Source of the DNA: Prolixibacteraceae bacterium
GTDB taxonomy: Bacteria > Bacteroidota > Bacteroidia > Bacteroidales > Prolixibacteraceae
Reading direction: 5' to 3'
Length of the DNA: 64,000 nucleotides
Assembly (NCBI GenBank): GCA_009773765.1
Contig: WTWZ01000013.1
Coordinates: forward strand, 92,733 to 156,732
Under the pieces are notes generated by a model. That model saw only the letters and a list, made by a program, of their open reading frames with translations, was not told where the DNA came from and made no database searches. A program made the translations under genes and the position numbers. Position 1 is the stretch's first letter. Every line of letters begins with the position of its first letter. This document shows positions 1 through 8,250 of the stretch, one piece after another.

Positions 1-660
1 ACCATATCGGTCGCAACAGATTCTATTCTCAACGAAAAGGTAGTGAACAATCCCGAAAAAATCAGGTATTTTACCGGGATGATTAAGAAGGAAAACAACC
101 GCATGAACCGTCAGGTTGAAGATATCCTCACCATTTCGCGCCTTGACCGGAAAGATTTCGAATTTAAATGGGAAGCAGTTGACGTTCACGAACTTATCAA
201 AGATGCGGCGTTGGGAATTTCCCTTCAAATTGAAAAACGCGAAGGTAAAATAAAGATGGAGCTGAATGCGGTTAATCCGTTAATCATTACCGATAAAATT
301 CACGGGACCAACATTTTTTATAATTTGTTCGACAATGCCATTAAATATTCAGTAAATCCGCCTGAAATAAAAATTACCTCAACAAACAAATCGCGGGGAG
401 TTTTGATTGCGGTTGAAGACAATGGAATTGGAATGACAAAAACTGTTCAGAGTAAAATATTTGAGCGTTTTTACAGGCAAACCAGCGGTAACATTCATAA
501 TGTAAAAGGTTTTGGTTTGGGGTTGAACTACGTAAAAGCCGTTCTGGAAGCCAACCGGGGAACAATTTCGGTGTACAGCGAACCCGGAAAAGGAAGCCGG
601 TTTGAGGTGTTTTTGCCCAAGAGCCTCTCCCCTGCCCTCTCCAAAATGGAGAGGGAGTAA
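1..660 (+). CDS. Sensor histidine kinase, C-terminal part (5' end outside window)
   Basis: The reading frame is open from base 1, so the start lies upstream. The GTG at 43 is internal. What remains is the end of the dimerisation helix and the HATPase_c domain: N-box (FYNLFDNAIKYS), G1 box (DNGIGM), F-box (FERFYR) and G2 box (GFGLGLNYVK). The phospho-accepting histidine would lie just before the window. It would autophosphorylate and pass phosphate to the response regulator starting 10 bp downstream. The last residues (about SLSPALSKMERE) are encoded by a palindromic repeat that also supplies the stop codon, so the natural C-terminus was probably replaced. Family assignment is firm; the stimulus is unknown. 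Confidence 0.93.
   Translation, partial: TISVATDSILNEKVVNNPEKIRYFTGMIKKENNRMNRQVEDILTISRLDRKDFEFKWEAVDVHELIKDAALGISLQIEKREGKIKMELNAVNPLIITDKIHGTNIFYNLFDNAIKYSVNPPEIKITSTNKSRGVLIAVEDNGIGMTKTVQSKIFERFYRQTSGNIHNVKGFGLGLNYVKAVLEANRGTISVYSEPGKGSRFEVFLPKSLSPALSKMERE
619..660. repeat. GC-rich palindromic repeat forming the 3' end of the kinase gene
   Basis: CCCTCTCC (635-642) and GGAGAGGG (648-655) form a perfect 8-bp inverted repeat with a 5-base loop. Related C-run/G-run palindromes recur at many gene ends here (8.2, 8.8, 10.9, 11.0, 31.2, 48.3-49.2 kb) and inside two reading frames (12.2 and 59.9 kb). This copy is translated as the kinase tail. Confidence 0.75.
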
Positions 661-670
661 GAAAAGAAAA

Positions 671-1363
671 ATGAATCATAATTACCACATATTTTTAGTT
701 GAGGACGACCTGAGTTTTGGGGCGGTCATGAAATCGTACCTCGAAATAAACGATTACACAGTTACCTGGGTTGACGACGGAAAATATGCTGTTGAAAGGT
801 TCCGGACCGGAAAATACCACATTTGCATCCTCGATGTAATGTTGCCCAATGTTGACGGTTTTACCATCGGCAAAGAAATTCGCACGATGGACAAAAACAT
901 CCCGATGGTATTTCTTACCGCAAAAGCTTTAAAGGAAGATATTTTGAAAGGCTACAACCTGGGCGCCGACGATTACATTACCAAACCTTTTGATACCGAA
1001 GTGCTGCTTTGCAAAATCAGCGCAATAATCAAACGGCAGTCAACCAGTCCGGCAACCAACGAAAGTATATTCAATATTGGTGTTTACCGTTTCGATTCGA
1101 AACTGCGGCAAATCCAGCGGGATGATGAAATTCAGAAACTTTCTCCAAAGGAATCTGATTTATTGAAATTACTTTGTGAGAACAAGAACGAACTTCTCCC
1201 CCGCGAAACTGCCCTGCGAAAAATCTGGGGCGACGACGGCTATTTCACAGCCCGCAGCATGGATGTTTTTGTAACCAAACTGCGCAAGTTTTTATCTGGC
1301 GACCCCAACATTGAAATCAAAAATATTCATGGAAGCGGGTTTTCTTTGGAGGTGAAAGCCTAA
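671..1363 (+). CDS. Response regulator, OmpR/PhoB type
   Basis: A 230-residue two-domain regulator. The receiver domain (about 1-120) has the acidic pair E11-D12-D13, phospho-acceptor D55 (in CILDVMLPN), and the conserved TK-P of switch lysine TKPFD. A winged-helix DNA-binding domain follows (about 135-230), with the family's LSPKESDLLKLLCEN and DVFVTKLRKFL stretches. An in-frame upstream codon exists at 602, but the ATG at 671 matches the family N-terminus and starts 10 bp after the kinase stop, so the two genes form an operon. It is the likely output of that kinase. Its 3' third is duplicated in degraded form at about 1.93-2.10 kb. Confidence 0.95.
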   Translation: MNHNYHIFLVEDDLSFGAVMKSYLEINDYTVTWVDDGKYAVERFRTGKYHICILDVMLPNVDGFTIGKEIRTMDKNIPMVFLTAKALKEDILKGYNLGADDYITKPFDTEVLLCKISAIIKRQSTSPATNESIFNIGVYRFDSKLRQIQRDDEIQKLSPKESDLLKLLCENKNELLPRETALRKIWGDDGYFTARSMDVFVTKLRKFLSGDPNIEIKNIHGSGFSLEVKA

Positions 1364-1401
1364 ACTGAATTTTAAAAACGAAGAATTTAAAATGAAAAGA
1401 A

Positions 1402-1656
1402 TTACTTATAAATCTCTTTTCTGTGACCAACGGAAACAACGGTAACTAATATTATACCATCATTAATTTCGTAAATTATCCTATAATCACCAACCCGAAT
1501 TCGATAAGCATCTTCACCTTTCAACTTTATATATCCATGAGGCCGCGGATTATTTGCAAGATTGGAGATAGCAACTTTTAGAACCGGAATAATTTTTTTA
1601 TCCAGTTTCATTATTTGCTTCTGCGCATACCGTTCAATTAAAATATTGTATTTCAT
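1402..1656 (-). CDS. RelE/ParE-superfamily toxin
   Basis: 84 residues, the usual size of a RelE-type mRNA interferase. It shows the typical fold pattern: an N-terminal helix pair rich in Lys, a P-x-x-x-x-x-x-L-K strand (about residues 38-47), then Y-R-I-R-V-G-D-Y-R-I-I-Y and a final strand with VGHRKEIY. These basic and aromatic residues are those RelE proteins use to bind and cut mRNA in the ribosomal A site. It starts on the last base of the antitoxin gene (1656 shared), so the two are translationally coupled. Target and activity are inferred from family. The pair lies between two copies of the response-regulator 3' end. Confidence 0.88.
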   Translation of the reverse strand: MKYNILIERYAQKQIMKLDKKIIPVLKVAISNLANNPRPHGYIKLKGEDAYRIRVGDYRIIYEINDGIILVTVVSVGHRKEIYK

Positions 1657-1853
1657 TACTTTATAGCATCTTCAATTTCCTTGAAAGCCTGTTCAATAGG
1701 AATGGCATCACCTTTATGTAATTTTGCCGTACGATATTCCCTTATCTCATCCAATTCCTCTGAATCAGATATCAGCTTTTCATAAAGTTTAATCGGAATC
1801 TGAACTGCTATTTTGCGACCTTTTCTGTCAGTAACAAAGGTTTCTCTGTTCAT
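1656..1853 (-). CDS. RelB/Phd-like antitoxin
   Basis: A 65-residue acidic protein directly upstream of the RelE-type toxin and overlapping it by one base. The N-terminus (VTDRKGRKIAVQIPIKLYEKL) looks like a small beta-ribbon/helix DNA-binding module. The C-terminal part (DEIREYR...IPIEQAFKEIEDAIK) would be the toxin-wrapping segment. In such pairs the antitoxin neutralises the toxin and represses the shared promoter. The assignment rests mainly on position and size; the exact antitoxin family is uncertain. Confidence 0.8.
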   Translation of the reverse strand: MNRETFVTDRKGRKIAVQIPIKLYEKLISDSEELDEIREYRTAKLHKGDAIPIEQAFKEIEDAIK

Positions 1854-1922
1854 ACTTTTTTATTTCAAAAATAGTTGATAAATCAATCATAAACAAAAAG
1901 AATACCAACTGCAATTCATTTC

Positions 1923-2098
1923 CAGAATCAAAACGAGCTTCCCCCCCGCGAAACTGCCTTGCGCAAAATATGGGGCGACGACGGTTATTTCACAGCCCGC
2001 AGCATGGATGTTTTTGTTACCAAACTGCGCAAGTTTTTATCTGGCGATCCCAACATCGAAATCAAAAATATTCACGGGAGCGGTTTTTCTTTGGAAGC
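1923..2098 (+). pseudogene. Duplicated 3' fragment of the response regulator gene
   Basis: About 170 bp match the 3' end of the regulator gene (about 1190-1355) with scattered substitutions. The matching protein stretch is the wing helix region (ALRKIWGDDGYFTARSMDVF and onward to the GSGFSLE end). No start codon or upstream part is present, and the matching frame runs into a palindromic repeat at about 2095. This is the remnant of a duplication or recombination that leaves the TA pair flanked by homologous sequence. Confidence 0.88.
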
Positions 2099-2166
2099 CT
2101 CATCCCAACCTTCCCCAAAGGAGAAATAAGCCCCATCCCAACCTTCCCCTAATGGGAAGGGGAAAG
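2095..2166. repeat. Two copies of the GC-rich palindromic repeat
   Basis: Two consecutive units of the form CCCATCCCAACCTTCCCC followed by AAAGG or AATGGGAAGGGG lie at about 2100-2128 and 2130-2166. The second has an arm pair CCTTCCCC/GGGGAAGG-like around a short loop. They belong to the same family as the repeats at 619, 8.2, 8.8 and 48.4 kb. Confidence 0.65.
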
Positions 2167-2219
2167 AAATACAATCTCATAAAACATTCAATGTACTCTT
2201 CTTGTATTTTATTTCTAAT

Positions 2220-2236
2220 TTGGTAAAATTTACCAA
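2220..2236. promoter_or_regulatory. Perfect 8-bp palindrome upstream of an outer-membrane protein gene
   Basis: TTGGTAAA (2220-2227), one central A, then TTTACCAA (2229-2236). It lies about 84 bp upstream of the chosen start of the next gene, just before the dispersed 95-bp element. It could be an operator, or a weak hairpin. Only the symmetry is directly visible. Confidence 0.4.
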
Positions 2237-2237
2237 T

Positions 2238-2325
2238 GAACGAGCATGACAAAAATTTGCCACACAGATGGAACATTATAAAGCGAGTTACATCGAATAC
2301 CTTTAAAAATTATAATGAGATGAAA
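2238..2325 (+). repeat. Dispersed ~90-bp element, copy A
   Basis: This stretch is nearly identical to 62185-62281, differing at a few bases and by a 5-base indel. In copy B it interrupts a gene. Here it fills the leader of an outer-membrane protein gene and ends at or within the first codons. No clear terminal inverted repeats are visible and neither copy encodes a recognisable protein. Confidence 0.8.
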
Positions 2326-2835
2326 AAGCTGCGTATCACATTTGTTATCTTATTTTATCTTGTTTTTATGCTGAACTTTAGGGCAATTTCCCAAACTTCA
2401 GATTTCGATTTAAAAGCGGGTTTTTCGGTGCCTGAAATGTTTCATATTGGTTCAGCATATCATTTCAACAACAATCTACGAATAGAAATTAAACTGGGTT
2501 CGAACTTTGTTCCCGACGACATTAATAACACTGCTACCCTGATTTATGGCTGGCATTTCGGGAAAACATCTGCAAAAAGCGAACGTAAACCGTGGAGTTT
2601 AAATTATTCTTATTCAATTATGTACAGAAATAATTCACACAGAGAAGGTTATTTATCGTATTTCAGCCTTTATGTTTCCCGCGATTTTTTTATCACCAAA
2701 AAATGGTTCTTACAACCTGAATTTGGACCTTCAATCCCTGCATTTGACAATACCTTTATAAAAGATCACCACTATGGGGGTTACAATCTTTCGTTTATTA
2801 TCAAATTCGGATTCAATGTGGGGTATAAACTTTAA
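2320..2835 (+). CDS. Predicted outer-membrane beta-barrel protein
   Basis: A 171-residue protein with a typical Sec signal peptide (MKKLRITFVILFYLVFMLNF, cleavage near AISQ-T). Alternating aromatic/polar strands follow, with a final strand ending FGFNVGYKL, as in small Bacteroidota barrels. An in-frame ATG at 2236 would add 28 residues, but that stretch belongs to the dispersed element and would bury the signal peptide, so 2320 is chosen. No specific family was recognised; the substrate or partner is unknown. Confidence 0.72.
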   Translation: MKKLRITFVILFYLVFMLNFRAISQTSDFDLKAGFSVPEMFHIGSAYHFNNNLRIEIKLGSNFVPDDINNTATLIYGWHFGKTSAKSERKPWSLNYSYSIMYRNNSHREGYLSYFSLYVSRDFFITKKWFLQPEFGPSIPAFDNTFIKDHHYGGYNLSFIIKFGFNVGYKL

Positions 2836-3019
2836 ATGGAGATTACAAAGTATAATTACAAAGGCTTGCTCAATTCATTTTTTCGAAACCTTAATAACAT
2901 TAGTTAGTAAATCACGATGCCCTAATTAGAGTCTGTCAATAAACTATAAATTGTTGATAATTAATACGACACGAGCTTATATTCAATTAATATTCTTGGT
3001 AACTTTAAGAAAAAACGCC
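2836..3019. other. Gap upstream of the transposase remnant
   Basis: 184 bp without a supported gene. It presumably contains the left end of the truncated insertion sequence, but no clear inverted-repeat boundary could be identified. Confidence 0.4.
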
Positions 3020-3923
3020 ATGCGATTATTTGAAGATTTCAAGATAAAATTTGAGAGGCCTGATTGGTCAAGGGATGCGGAGTTAGGCTTGATGGATACC
3101 ATACTCGAACAGCACCCACATCTTATCGCACTTTTAGAAGACGATCTCACTATTGGTCAAAAGCAAAGTGTATTTGGCAGAAAGGACACCCCCAGTGTTG
3201 AACAAATTGTCCGTGCAGCAATTTACAAGGAGCTCAAAGGACTTGAATACAGGGAATTAGAGTATCATCAGACAGACTCAAGGATATGTGCGTTATTTAT
3301 AAAAATAGATGCGTTACGCCCATACAGTTTCCAGATGTACCAAAAATACATTTCGTAAAGCTATGGCATTGACAATCCAAATCGAGAAACTTATCGGGAT
3401 CATGCAGTTGGTCTATGATATGGTTTTCAGAAAAGAGATAAAAGGGGAAACCGTGCCCAACGAAGAAAAAATATATTCCATCTACGAACAACACACGGAC
3501 ATCATAGTAAAAGGGAGCAGGCAAATACAGTTTGGCCATAAAGTTGATTTGAGCAGCGGAAAAAGCAACCTGGTTTTGAATTGTCAGGTTTTACATGGCA
3601 ACCCATCTGACAGTAAGTTGTTTATCCCGGCAGTAGATGCCATTGTTGAAAATTATGGCAAGATGTCACGTGACTACGCCTCTGATGGAGGATATGCTTC
3701 GTTGGCAAACCAGGCCCATGCCAAAGAAAAAGGGATTGTCAATATCGTGTTCAATAAGATTGTTGGCAGCCTTCGGAATATTGCCAGCAGCAAAAACATG
3801 GAAACAAGGTTGAAAAAGTGGCGCAGCGATATAAACAACCTTGAATATTACTCAGGGGAGAAGCAGATTGAAAATTGCCTACATTATGGACAGACACTAA
3901 ATAATCAGTGTACTGAACTGTAA
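3020..3923 (+). pseudogene. ISNCY-type transposase, internally deleted and frameshifted
   Basis: The N-terminal part (from ATG 3020, MRLFEDFKIKFE, to about 3357) and a later part (from about 3357 to 3923, in another frame) both match one transposase family, but the region joining them is missing. The first part ends at RPYSFQMYQKYIS. The second begins KAMALTIQIEKLIG and holds HTDIIVKGSRQIQFGHKV and the ASDGGYAS acidic motif of the catalytic core. The C-terminal end is also cut, at about 3900. A complete ISNCY protein would be around 440 residues, so the element cannot transpose itself. It abuts a truncated gene on the other strand. Confidence 0.82.
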
Positions 3924-4214
3924 AACACATGAATCAGTGTAAGCACTTGCTTCCACATTTTTCCATTTGACATACTTTGGGTTTACAGTTAAATTGGCAT
4001 CTGGTGCTCCACTTGCATTAACGAGGTATGCATTCGGCGATGGTATTATCCAGTTCTGGAAAGTATTTGTTGGTACAAGTGGATTAAATTTATACCCACT
4101 TAAAATTCTGACGGATATTGGATTTGCCAAATAATCGTCAATTATCTGGCCATTTCCTGCAATGTTCATTAACAATAAAGAACAGATTAAATAAATGCTG
4201 AATTTAGTTTTCAT
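3924..4214 (-). pseudogene. Secreted-protein gene truncated at the transposase remnant
   Basis: The reading frame begins with a signal peptide (MKTKFSIYLICSLLLMNIAG, then NGQ) and continues for about 75 residues (VRILSGYKFNPLVPTNTF and onward) before running into the insertion-sequence remnant, where the frame ends by chance at 3897. The mature part is too short to identify; it may be the N-terminus of a larger surface or PKD-type protein. A 9-bp word, ATCAGTGTA, occurs at 3904-3912 and 3933-3941 near the junction. Confidence 0.6.
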
Positions 4215-4221
4215 AGTTAAA

Positions 4222-4896
4222 TTATTTTTTGTTTGATTTTAGATTGATTAATGCATAAGAAAGGTTGAATTCCACTGTCCTATTTCGCGTTTCTACCATA
4301 TCTCCTGTGTTTCTGAAGTTTTTTAGCCCAAGGCAGTAATTGGCACCCATTTGCTATTTCTGGTAACGCAGCCCGATGCCAAATTTTAGGCCCGAATCAA
4401 AACGGTCATATTCAGCAAATCCATCACCCCAGAAAATATCATGTTGTGCCAATATTTCTTCTACGGAGTTTTCAATAATCAAATTTTTGCGTTTTCCATG
4501 CAAAGCTTCTGCAGAATAGGGCCCAGCCAGTACAAAAATTTTAATTTTGTTGACGGGGACATAAACTTTACATAAAACAGGGATTTCCGCATAATATAAC
4601 TTTTCTCTGTTTAAAACTGTATGTCCGTGAAAATCATACGATGATTTTTCTCATTTTGAAGTCAGTATAATACCCGATTCAAAAGAAAAAACATTTGTGA
4701 CCGGAAGCTCAAAAACGGGGCCGGCTACAAAACCGGGATTAAACTTTATCCCGACGGCATTTATAACATCGCCATACACTTTATTTTGGTATTGGGAATG
4801 GTTCAATCCGCCCCGGATGCTGATTTCCTGGGCAAAACAATTATTTAAAGTAAAAAACAGTGTTGATATAGATACAATTATTTTTCGTGTATTCAT
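4222..4896 (-). pseudogene. Outer-membrane beta-barrel protein gene with two in-frame stop codons
   Basis: A signal peptide (MNTRKIIVSISTLFFTLNNC, cleaved near CFA-QE) starts a 225-codon frame. It reads as one continuous barrel protein (PorT-like family): GGLNHSQYQ, FNPGFVAGPVFELP, ESGIILTSK, then EIPVLCKVYVPV, VLAGPYSAEALHGKRKN, DRFDSGLKFGIGLRYQK and a final NLSYALINLK strand. It is interrupted by TGA at 4651-4653 and TAG at 4354-4356, with no frameshift. The barrel would need all strands, so the gene is most likely dead. Its neighbours on both sides are also broken. Confidence 0.8.
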
Positions 4897-5526
4897 TTTT
4901 TAATTTTTGATTTAGAGATTTATAAATCGGCTATATCCAACTTTTACAACTGCTCCCGATAGCCAATCGGGACAAAAGTGCGTCCCAGATAGTAATTTTG
5001 TACGGGCGGTTTACCTAAACTACCTGCCCGACTGAATCTTTCAGGTGGGCCTGCCTCCCCTGACCGGAAACAAATTAACGCATGAACTCATCCCCGGGGA
5101 GGCTTATCAAATAAATTTGTTGATATCTGATAGTGTGATTTTTTGCATTTATTTTTTGTATGTCTTGTGTCAAGTGCGATACGTTTGGATTCTACTTGTA
5201 TTGTTTGTGTAAAAATAAGTTTTAAAAATCAATTTTAAAAATATAAAATCTCGTTTTTTTTTAATTATTTAATCCGCATAATATCAATATCTTATATTTT
5301 TTATTATCAAAATGTTTTAAAACATTGGATTAATAGTTTACCTTTTTAAAATTACTGTAAGCTAAACAGTTTTCTGAAAAGAGACCGGCATTTTTTCGTT
5401 ATTTATGTTTAAGTATGTTTCAAGAATTTTAAAGGGACTAATTTTGAAGTCAATCAATATTAATTTATAAATAAATAGCCGGATTCCAATATCCGGATAT
5501 TCATAACGGATAGATTTGGAATTTAC
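4897..5526. repeat. Intergenic block, copy 1 of a duplicated ~400-bp sequence
   Basis: No gene is supported in these 630 bp. From about 4936 to 5390 it resembles 7159-7560; the best part (about 5060-5165 versus 7232-7340) is nearly identical. Both copies lie directly upstream of minus-strand genes, so they probably carry the same promoter region. Copy 1 contains an extra palindrome (5024-5051) absent from copy 2. Confidence 0.8.
5024..5051 (+). repeat. REP-like palindrome (TGCCCG...GGTGGGC)
   Basis: CTGCCCG and a GGTGGGC arm flank a GAA...TTC core. The same pattern recurs at 34693, 63561 and, reversed, 45251. Compared with the duplicated block at about 7230, this palindrome is an insertion into a CCTGCC site, which gives a view of the empty site. 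Confidence 0.65.
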
Positions 5527-6029
5527 TCAATATAGAATAACTCCAAAATTCACCCCGAAATAATCATATCCTTCTTTATAAAAATCATGTCTATACGAAA
5601 TTCCAACAGTATATTTCTTTTTCAGAATATAATCTATTCCTAATCCCAATGATTCCCCAAAACCAAAATTCTTCTCATTAAAAGTTGTAAGTTCAGCATT
5701 GCTGTTGTATAACATTTGAGTTAATAGTAATTGCCGTAATCCAGCTCCGGCAAAAATATTTATTCCCAGTTTTTGTTTGATTCGACATGATTGTATGAAT
5801 CACTTGTAATGTTAACATTTGCATCCGAAGAGTTTGAATATCCCAGTTTTAGCCCTATATAAATTTTTTTTATAATTAGATATTCGAACCCGCTTTCTCC
5901 TCCAATGCCAATATTGCCATATTGATTGACAATACCTGTACCCATTTTAAACTTTAGTTTTTCTTGTGAATAAGTATCGCAAAAAATTGATACAAACAGC
6001 AAAATCAATATTATTTTTGGATATTTCAT
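5527..6029 (-). pseudogene. Outer-membrane barrel protein gene with a frameshift
   Basis: The N-terminal part (MKYPKIILILLFVSIFC signal, then KFKMGTGIVNQYGNIGIGGE) ends at a stop at 5760. The rest continues in another frame: KLGINIFAGAGLRQLLL, FGFGESLGLGIDYILKKK, VGISYRHDF, FGVNFGVILY. The shift falls near the A-rich run at about 5770-5780, so a single-base change would restore a protein of roughly 165 residues typical of small porin-like barrels. The gene follows the lipoprotein gene by 9 bp on the same strand and was probably co-transcribed. The homopolymer context means a sequencing error is possible. Confidence 0.75.
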
Positions 6030-6038
6030 TATTCTAAT

Positions 6039-7118
6039 TTATTTATAATCATCAGTAAACCTTATTAAACCGGTATTATATTCTTCTCCAACTCTTCCAT
6101 CGTCAATGTGAAGTGAAATTGAACCACATGGTTTATCATCCGATTTGTAAGATATTTGATAGGCTGTTGTTGCAGTAAACTCTAAGCCAGTGTTTTTATC
6201 AATATCTTTATATACAAAGCTACCTGAAGTAGTAACAGTACTTCCACTATCATCCTCTTCTATCCAATAAAATAAAACTGTCTTTGTGTATGTTTCAATA
6301 TCCCAATAATATAAATATCTTCCAGTTGAACCATTGGGATACCACCATGCATTACCAATTGATTTTCTGGAACCTGGCAAAAAATATTGGTCTGTAATTT
6401 CTCCTTTTGCACTTTTCATAACGCAACGCAGTTCAGGGGCTCCTTTTAACCATCCTTCAATTGCATTTAGGTCGATACAATTAATTTTAATTAAGAACTC
6501 CGATTTTGTACCAACCCTGGCAGACTTATTTTCTCCAAATTTTTCAAAATTCTGGTTCATACGCTCGTTGAATGACAACACCCAGACTTCATTTTTAGTA
6601 GCGAATTCTTCATCAATTAAAAAATTGGTTCTTTTAATATTTCCTTGATTATCAACAAATAGTCCTGTCGTTCTTGTTACTGAATCCGGCAAATTGAAAG
6701 CATTTATAATATAGATTCCATTTTTGTTTTCTGACGGAACCATATTGTTAATTTCATCAAATTTTGGGATATAGATTTGAGGATATAAATTTTTTGAATT
6801 CAAATAAGATATTATTGATTCAATTTCTGGAAGTAAATTTGCACTTTTTAAACTTGCCGATTCTCCAGATTTATTTATTCTGTCAATAAGTCCATTATAG
6901 TCTCCATCAAATTTTTTCTCAACTTCTGTATGAACAAGTTCTACAAATGAAGGTTCTACACTAAGTTTTAAAATAGCATCTTCTAATTTTACTATTGCTT
7001 CATCTTGGTTGCTGAATTTGCTAATTCCAGATTGCAATATGTCATTCATTTCATCTTTTTTACATGCACTTAGTAAAATTATAATACAAAATGATAACAG
7101 AATTCTATTTTTTTTCAT
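6039..7118 (-). CDS. Lipoprotein of unknown function
   Basis: 359 residues with a lipoprotein signal: MKKNRILLSFCIIILLSAC, the lipobox LLSAC placing the lipidated Cys at residue 19, followed by KKDE. The N-terminal half is helical and charged (about 25-110). The C-terminal half (about 200-350) is rich in Gly, aromatic and beta-prone sequence (NAWWYPNGSTGRYLYYWDIE, FYWIEEDDSG), suggesting a beta-sandwich. No family was recognised with confidence. The duplicated intergenic block lies upstream, and a broken barrel gene follows 9 bp downstream. Confidence 0.8.
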   Translation of the reverse strand: MKKNRILLSFCIIILLSACKKDEMNDILQSGISKFSNQDEAIVKLEDAILKLSVEPSFVELVHTEVEKKFDGDYNGLIDRINKSGESASLKSANLLPEIESIISYLNSKNLYPQIYIPKFDEINNMVPSENKNGIYIINAFNLPDSVTRTTGLFVDNQGNIKRTNFLIDEEFATKNEVWVLSFNERMNQNFEKFGENKSARVGTKSEFLIKINCIDLNAIEGWLKGAPELRCVMKSAKGEITDQYFLPGSRKSIGNAWWYPNGSTGRYLYYWDIETYTKTVLFYWIEEDDSGSTVTTSGSFVYKDIDKNTGLEFTATTAYQISYKSDDKPCGSISLHIDDGRVGEEYNTGLIRFTDDYK

Positions 7119-7158
7119 TGTTGTTTTTTTTAATGGTAAATTTTAGCACTTGAACACT

Positions 7159-7560
7159 TTTACTTGCCAATTTGTAAAAGTTACTCCCGGATTGTAGTTT
7201 TGTTCTGGTGGTTTTCAAAAACTGCCTGCCTCCCCGGACCGGAAACAAATTAACGCATGAACTCATCCCCGGGGAGGCTTATCCAATAAATTTGTTGATA
7301 TCTGATAGTGTGATTTTTTGCATTTGTTTTTTGTATGTACTGTTTCGGTAGTCGAAAACAGAGGATTTACTTTGTTTTATTTGTGTAAATGTAAGTATAA
7401 AAAGCGATACTCAATAATATAAATGTTCGTTTTTTTTGATTAGTTAAAATACAGATATTCAATACCATATGTATTAAGTGATCAGAATGTTTTAACGCAT
7501 ATAAATTAATAGGTTACCTTTTTCAAACTACAGTTAACCGAACCAGTTTCATTGGTCAAG
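7159..7560. repeat. Intergenic block, copy 2 of a duplicated ~400-bp sequence
   Basis: This is the counterpart of 4936-5390. The segment around 7222-7340 is almost identical to 5046-5165, and the following AT-rich stretch (GTTTACC/GGTTACC-TTTTT motifs) is still alignable. It sits upstream of the lipoprotein gene. No gene is seen between 7119 and 7684. Confidence 0.8.
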
Positions 7561-7684
7561 GGTTTGATTTTTTTATTCGTTAAAGATTCTAAAAAAACGC
7601 AAATCCAACGGTTTGATGGGAGTTTGCCCAAATCCATTCCGAAATATTTTCATAAATTGCGTCCCCGTTGATGAAAATAGAAAC

Positions 7685-8185
7685 ATGGAAAAGCTGCAGT
7701 GGACGAAAGATGTATTTGGGTCGAAGCTTGAGTTAAGGCAGGGTTTTGAACAAATTGGAAGTATCCAGTGGGAAAACATGGTCAGCTCAAAAGCGCAGGC
7801 CATGATAAACGGTAAACTTTTTATTCTGAACCGTGAGTTCTTCCTTTCGAAACTGGAGATTTACGATGCCAACGACCAGTCGCTTCTGGCAATGGTGATG
7901 GTAAATATTTTTAATCCGCGCAGCGATGTGGTCATCAACGGAAAACGTTTCGAGCTCGAAATCCAGAATTTCTGGCAGTCGCGCTGGTCGTGGAAATACA
8001 ATGGTCAGGAAATCATAAAATTCACTTCAAACGAATTTATAACCAAAGACAAAGGTGAAATAGAACTTTACACATCGTGCAACGAAGAAATTGAAATTCT
8101 GATTTTGTTGGGGCTTTTTGTCCGCAACCAGTTTATTCTGTTTATGTTGCTGCTGTTGTTCCTGGTAGTTATAGTGATTCTGTAG
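7685..8185 (+). CDS. Conserved hypothetical protein with C-terminal membrane anchor
   Basis: 166 residues from ATG 7685 (MEKLQWTKDVFGSKLE); an upstream in-frame ATG at 7613 adds an unlikely leader. The body is an alternating beta-rich sequence with repeated short strands (SIQWENMVSSKAQAMINGK, SDVVINGKRFELEIQNF, KYNGQEIIKFTSNEF), recalling the LURP-one/tubby-like fold, but that is only a resemblance. The last 30 residues are an almost uninterrupted hydrophobic segment (FILFMLLLLFLVVIVIL) and likely anchor it in the inner membrane. Function is unknown. Confidence 0.7.
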   Translation: MEKLQWTKDVFGSKLELRQGFEQIGSIQWENMVSSKAQAMINGKLFILNREFFLSKLEIYDANDQSLLAMVMVNIFNPRSDVVINGKRFELEIQNFWQSRWSWKYNGQEIIKFTSNEFITKDKGEIELYTSCNEEIEILILLGLFVRNQFILFMLLLLFLVVIVIL

Positions 8186-8222
8186 AAGAAGCCCCCTCTG
8201 ACTCCCCCGAGGGGGGAGAATT
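8186..8222. repeat. GC-rich palindromic repeat at gene end
   Basis: AGCCCCCTCTGACTCCCCC-GA-GGGGGGAG begins two bases after the stop codon of the upstream gene. Same family as the copies at 619, 8814 and 10918. It could act as a bidirectional terminator hairpin. Confidence 0.65.
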
Positions 8223-8250
8223 GCAACATCACCCACAAATCTTTATCAAA

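Noticed and set aside
2951..3019. Upstream extension of the transposase frame
   Set aside because: The in-frame codons before ATG 3020 do not resemble the family N-terminus.
4651..4653. Selenocysteine or stop-codon recoding in the barrel gene
   Set aside because: No hairpin or catalytic context is evident, a second stop (TAG) follows, and neighbours are also broken.
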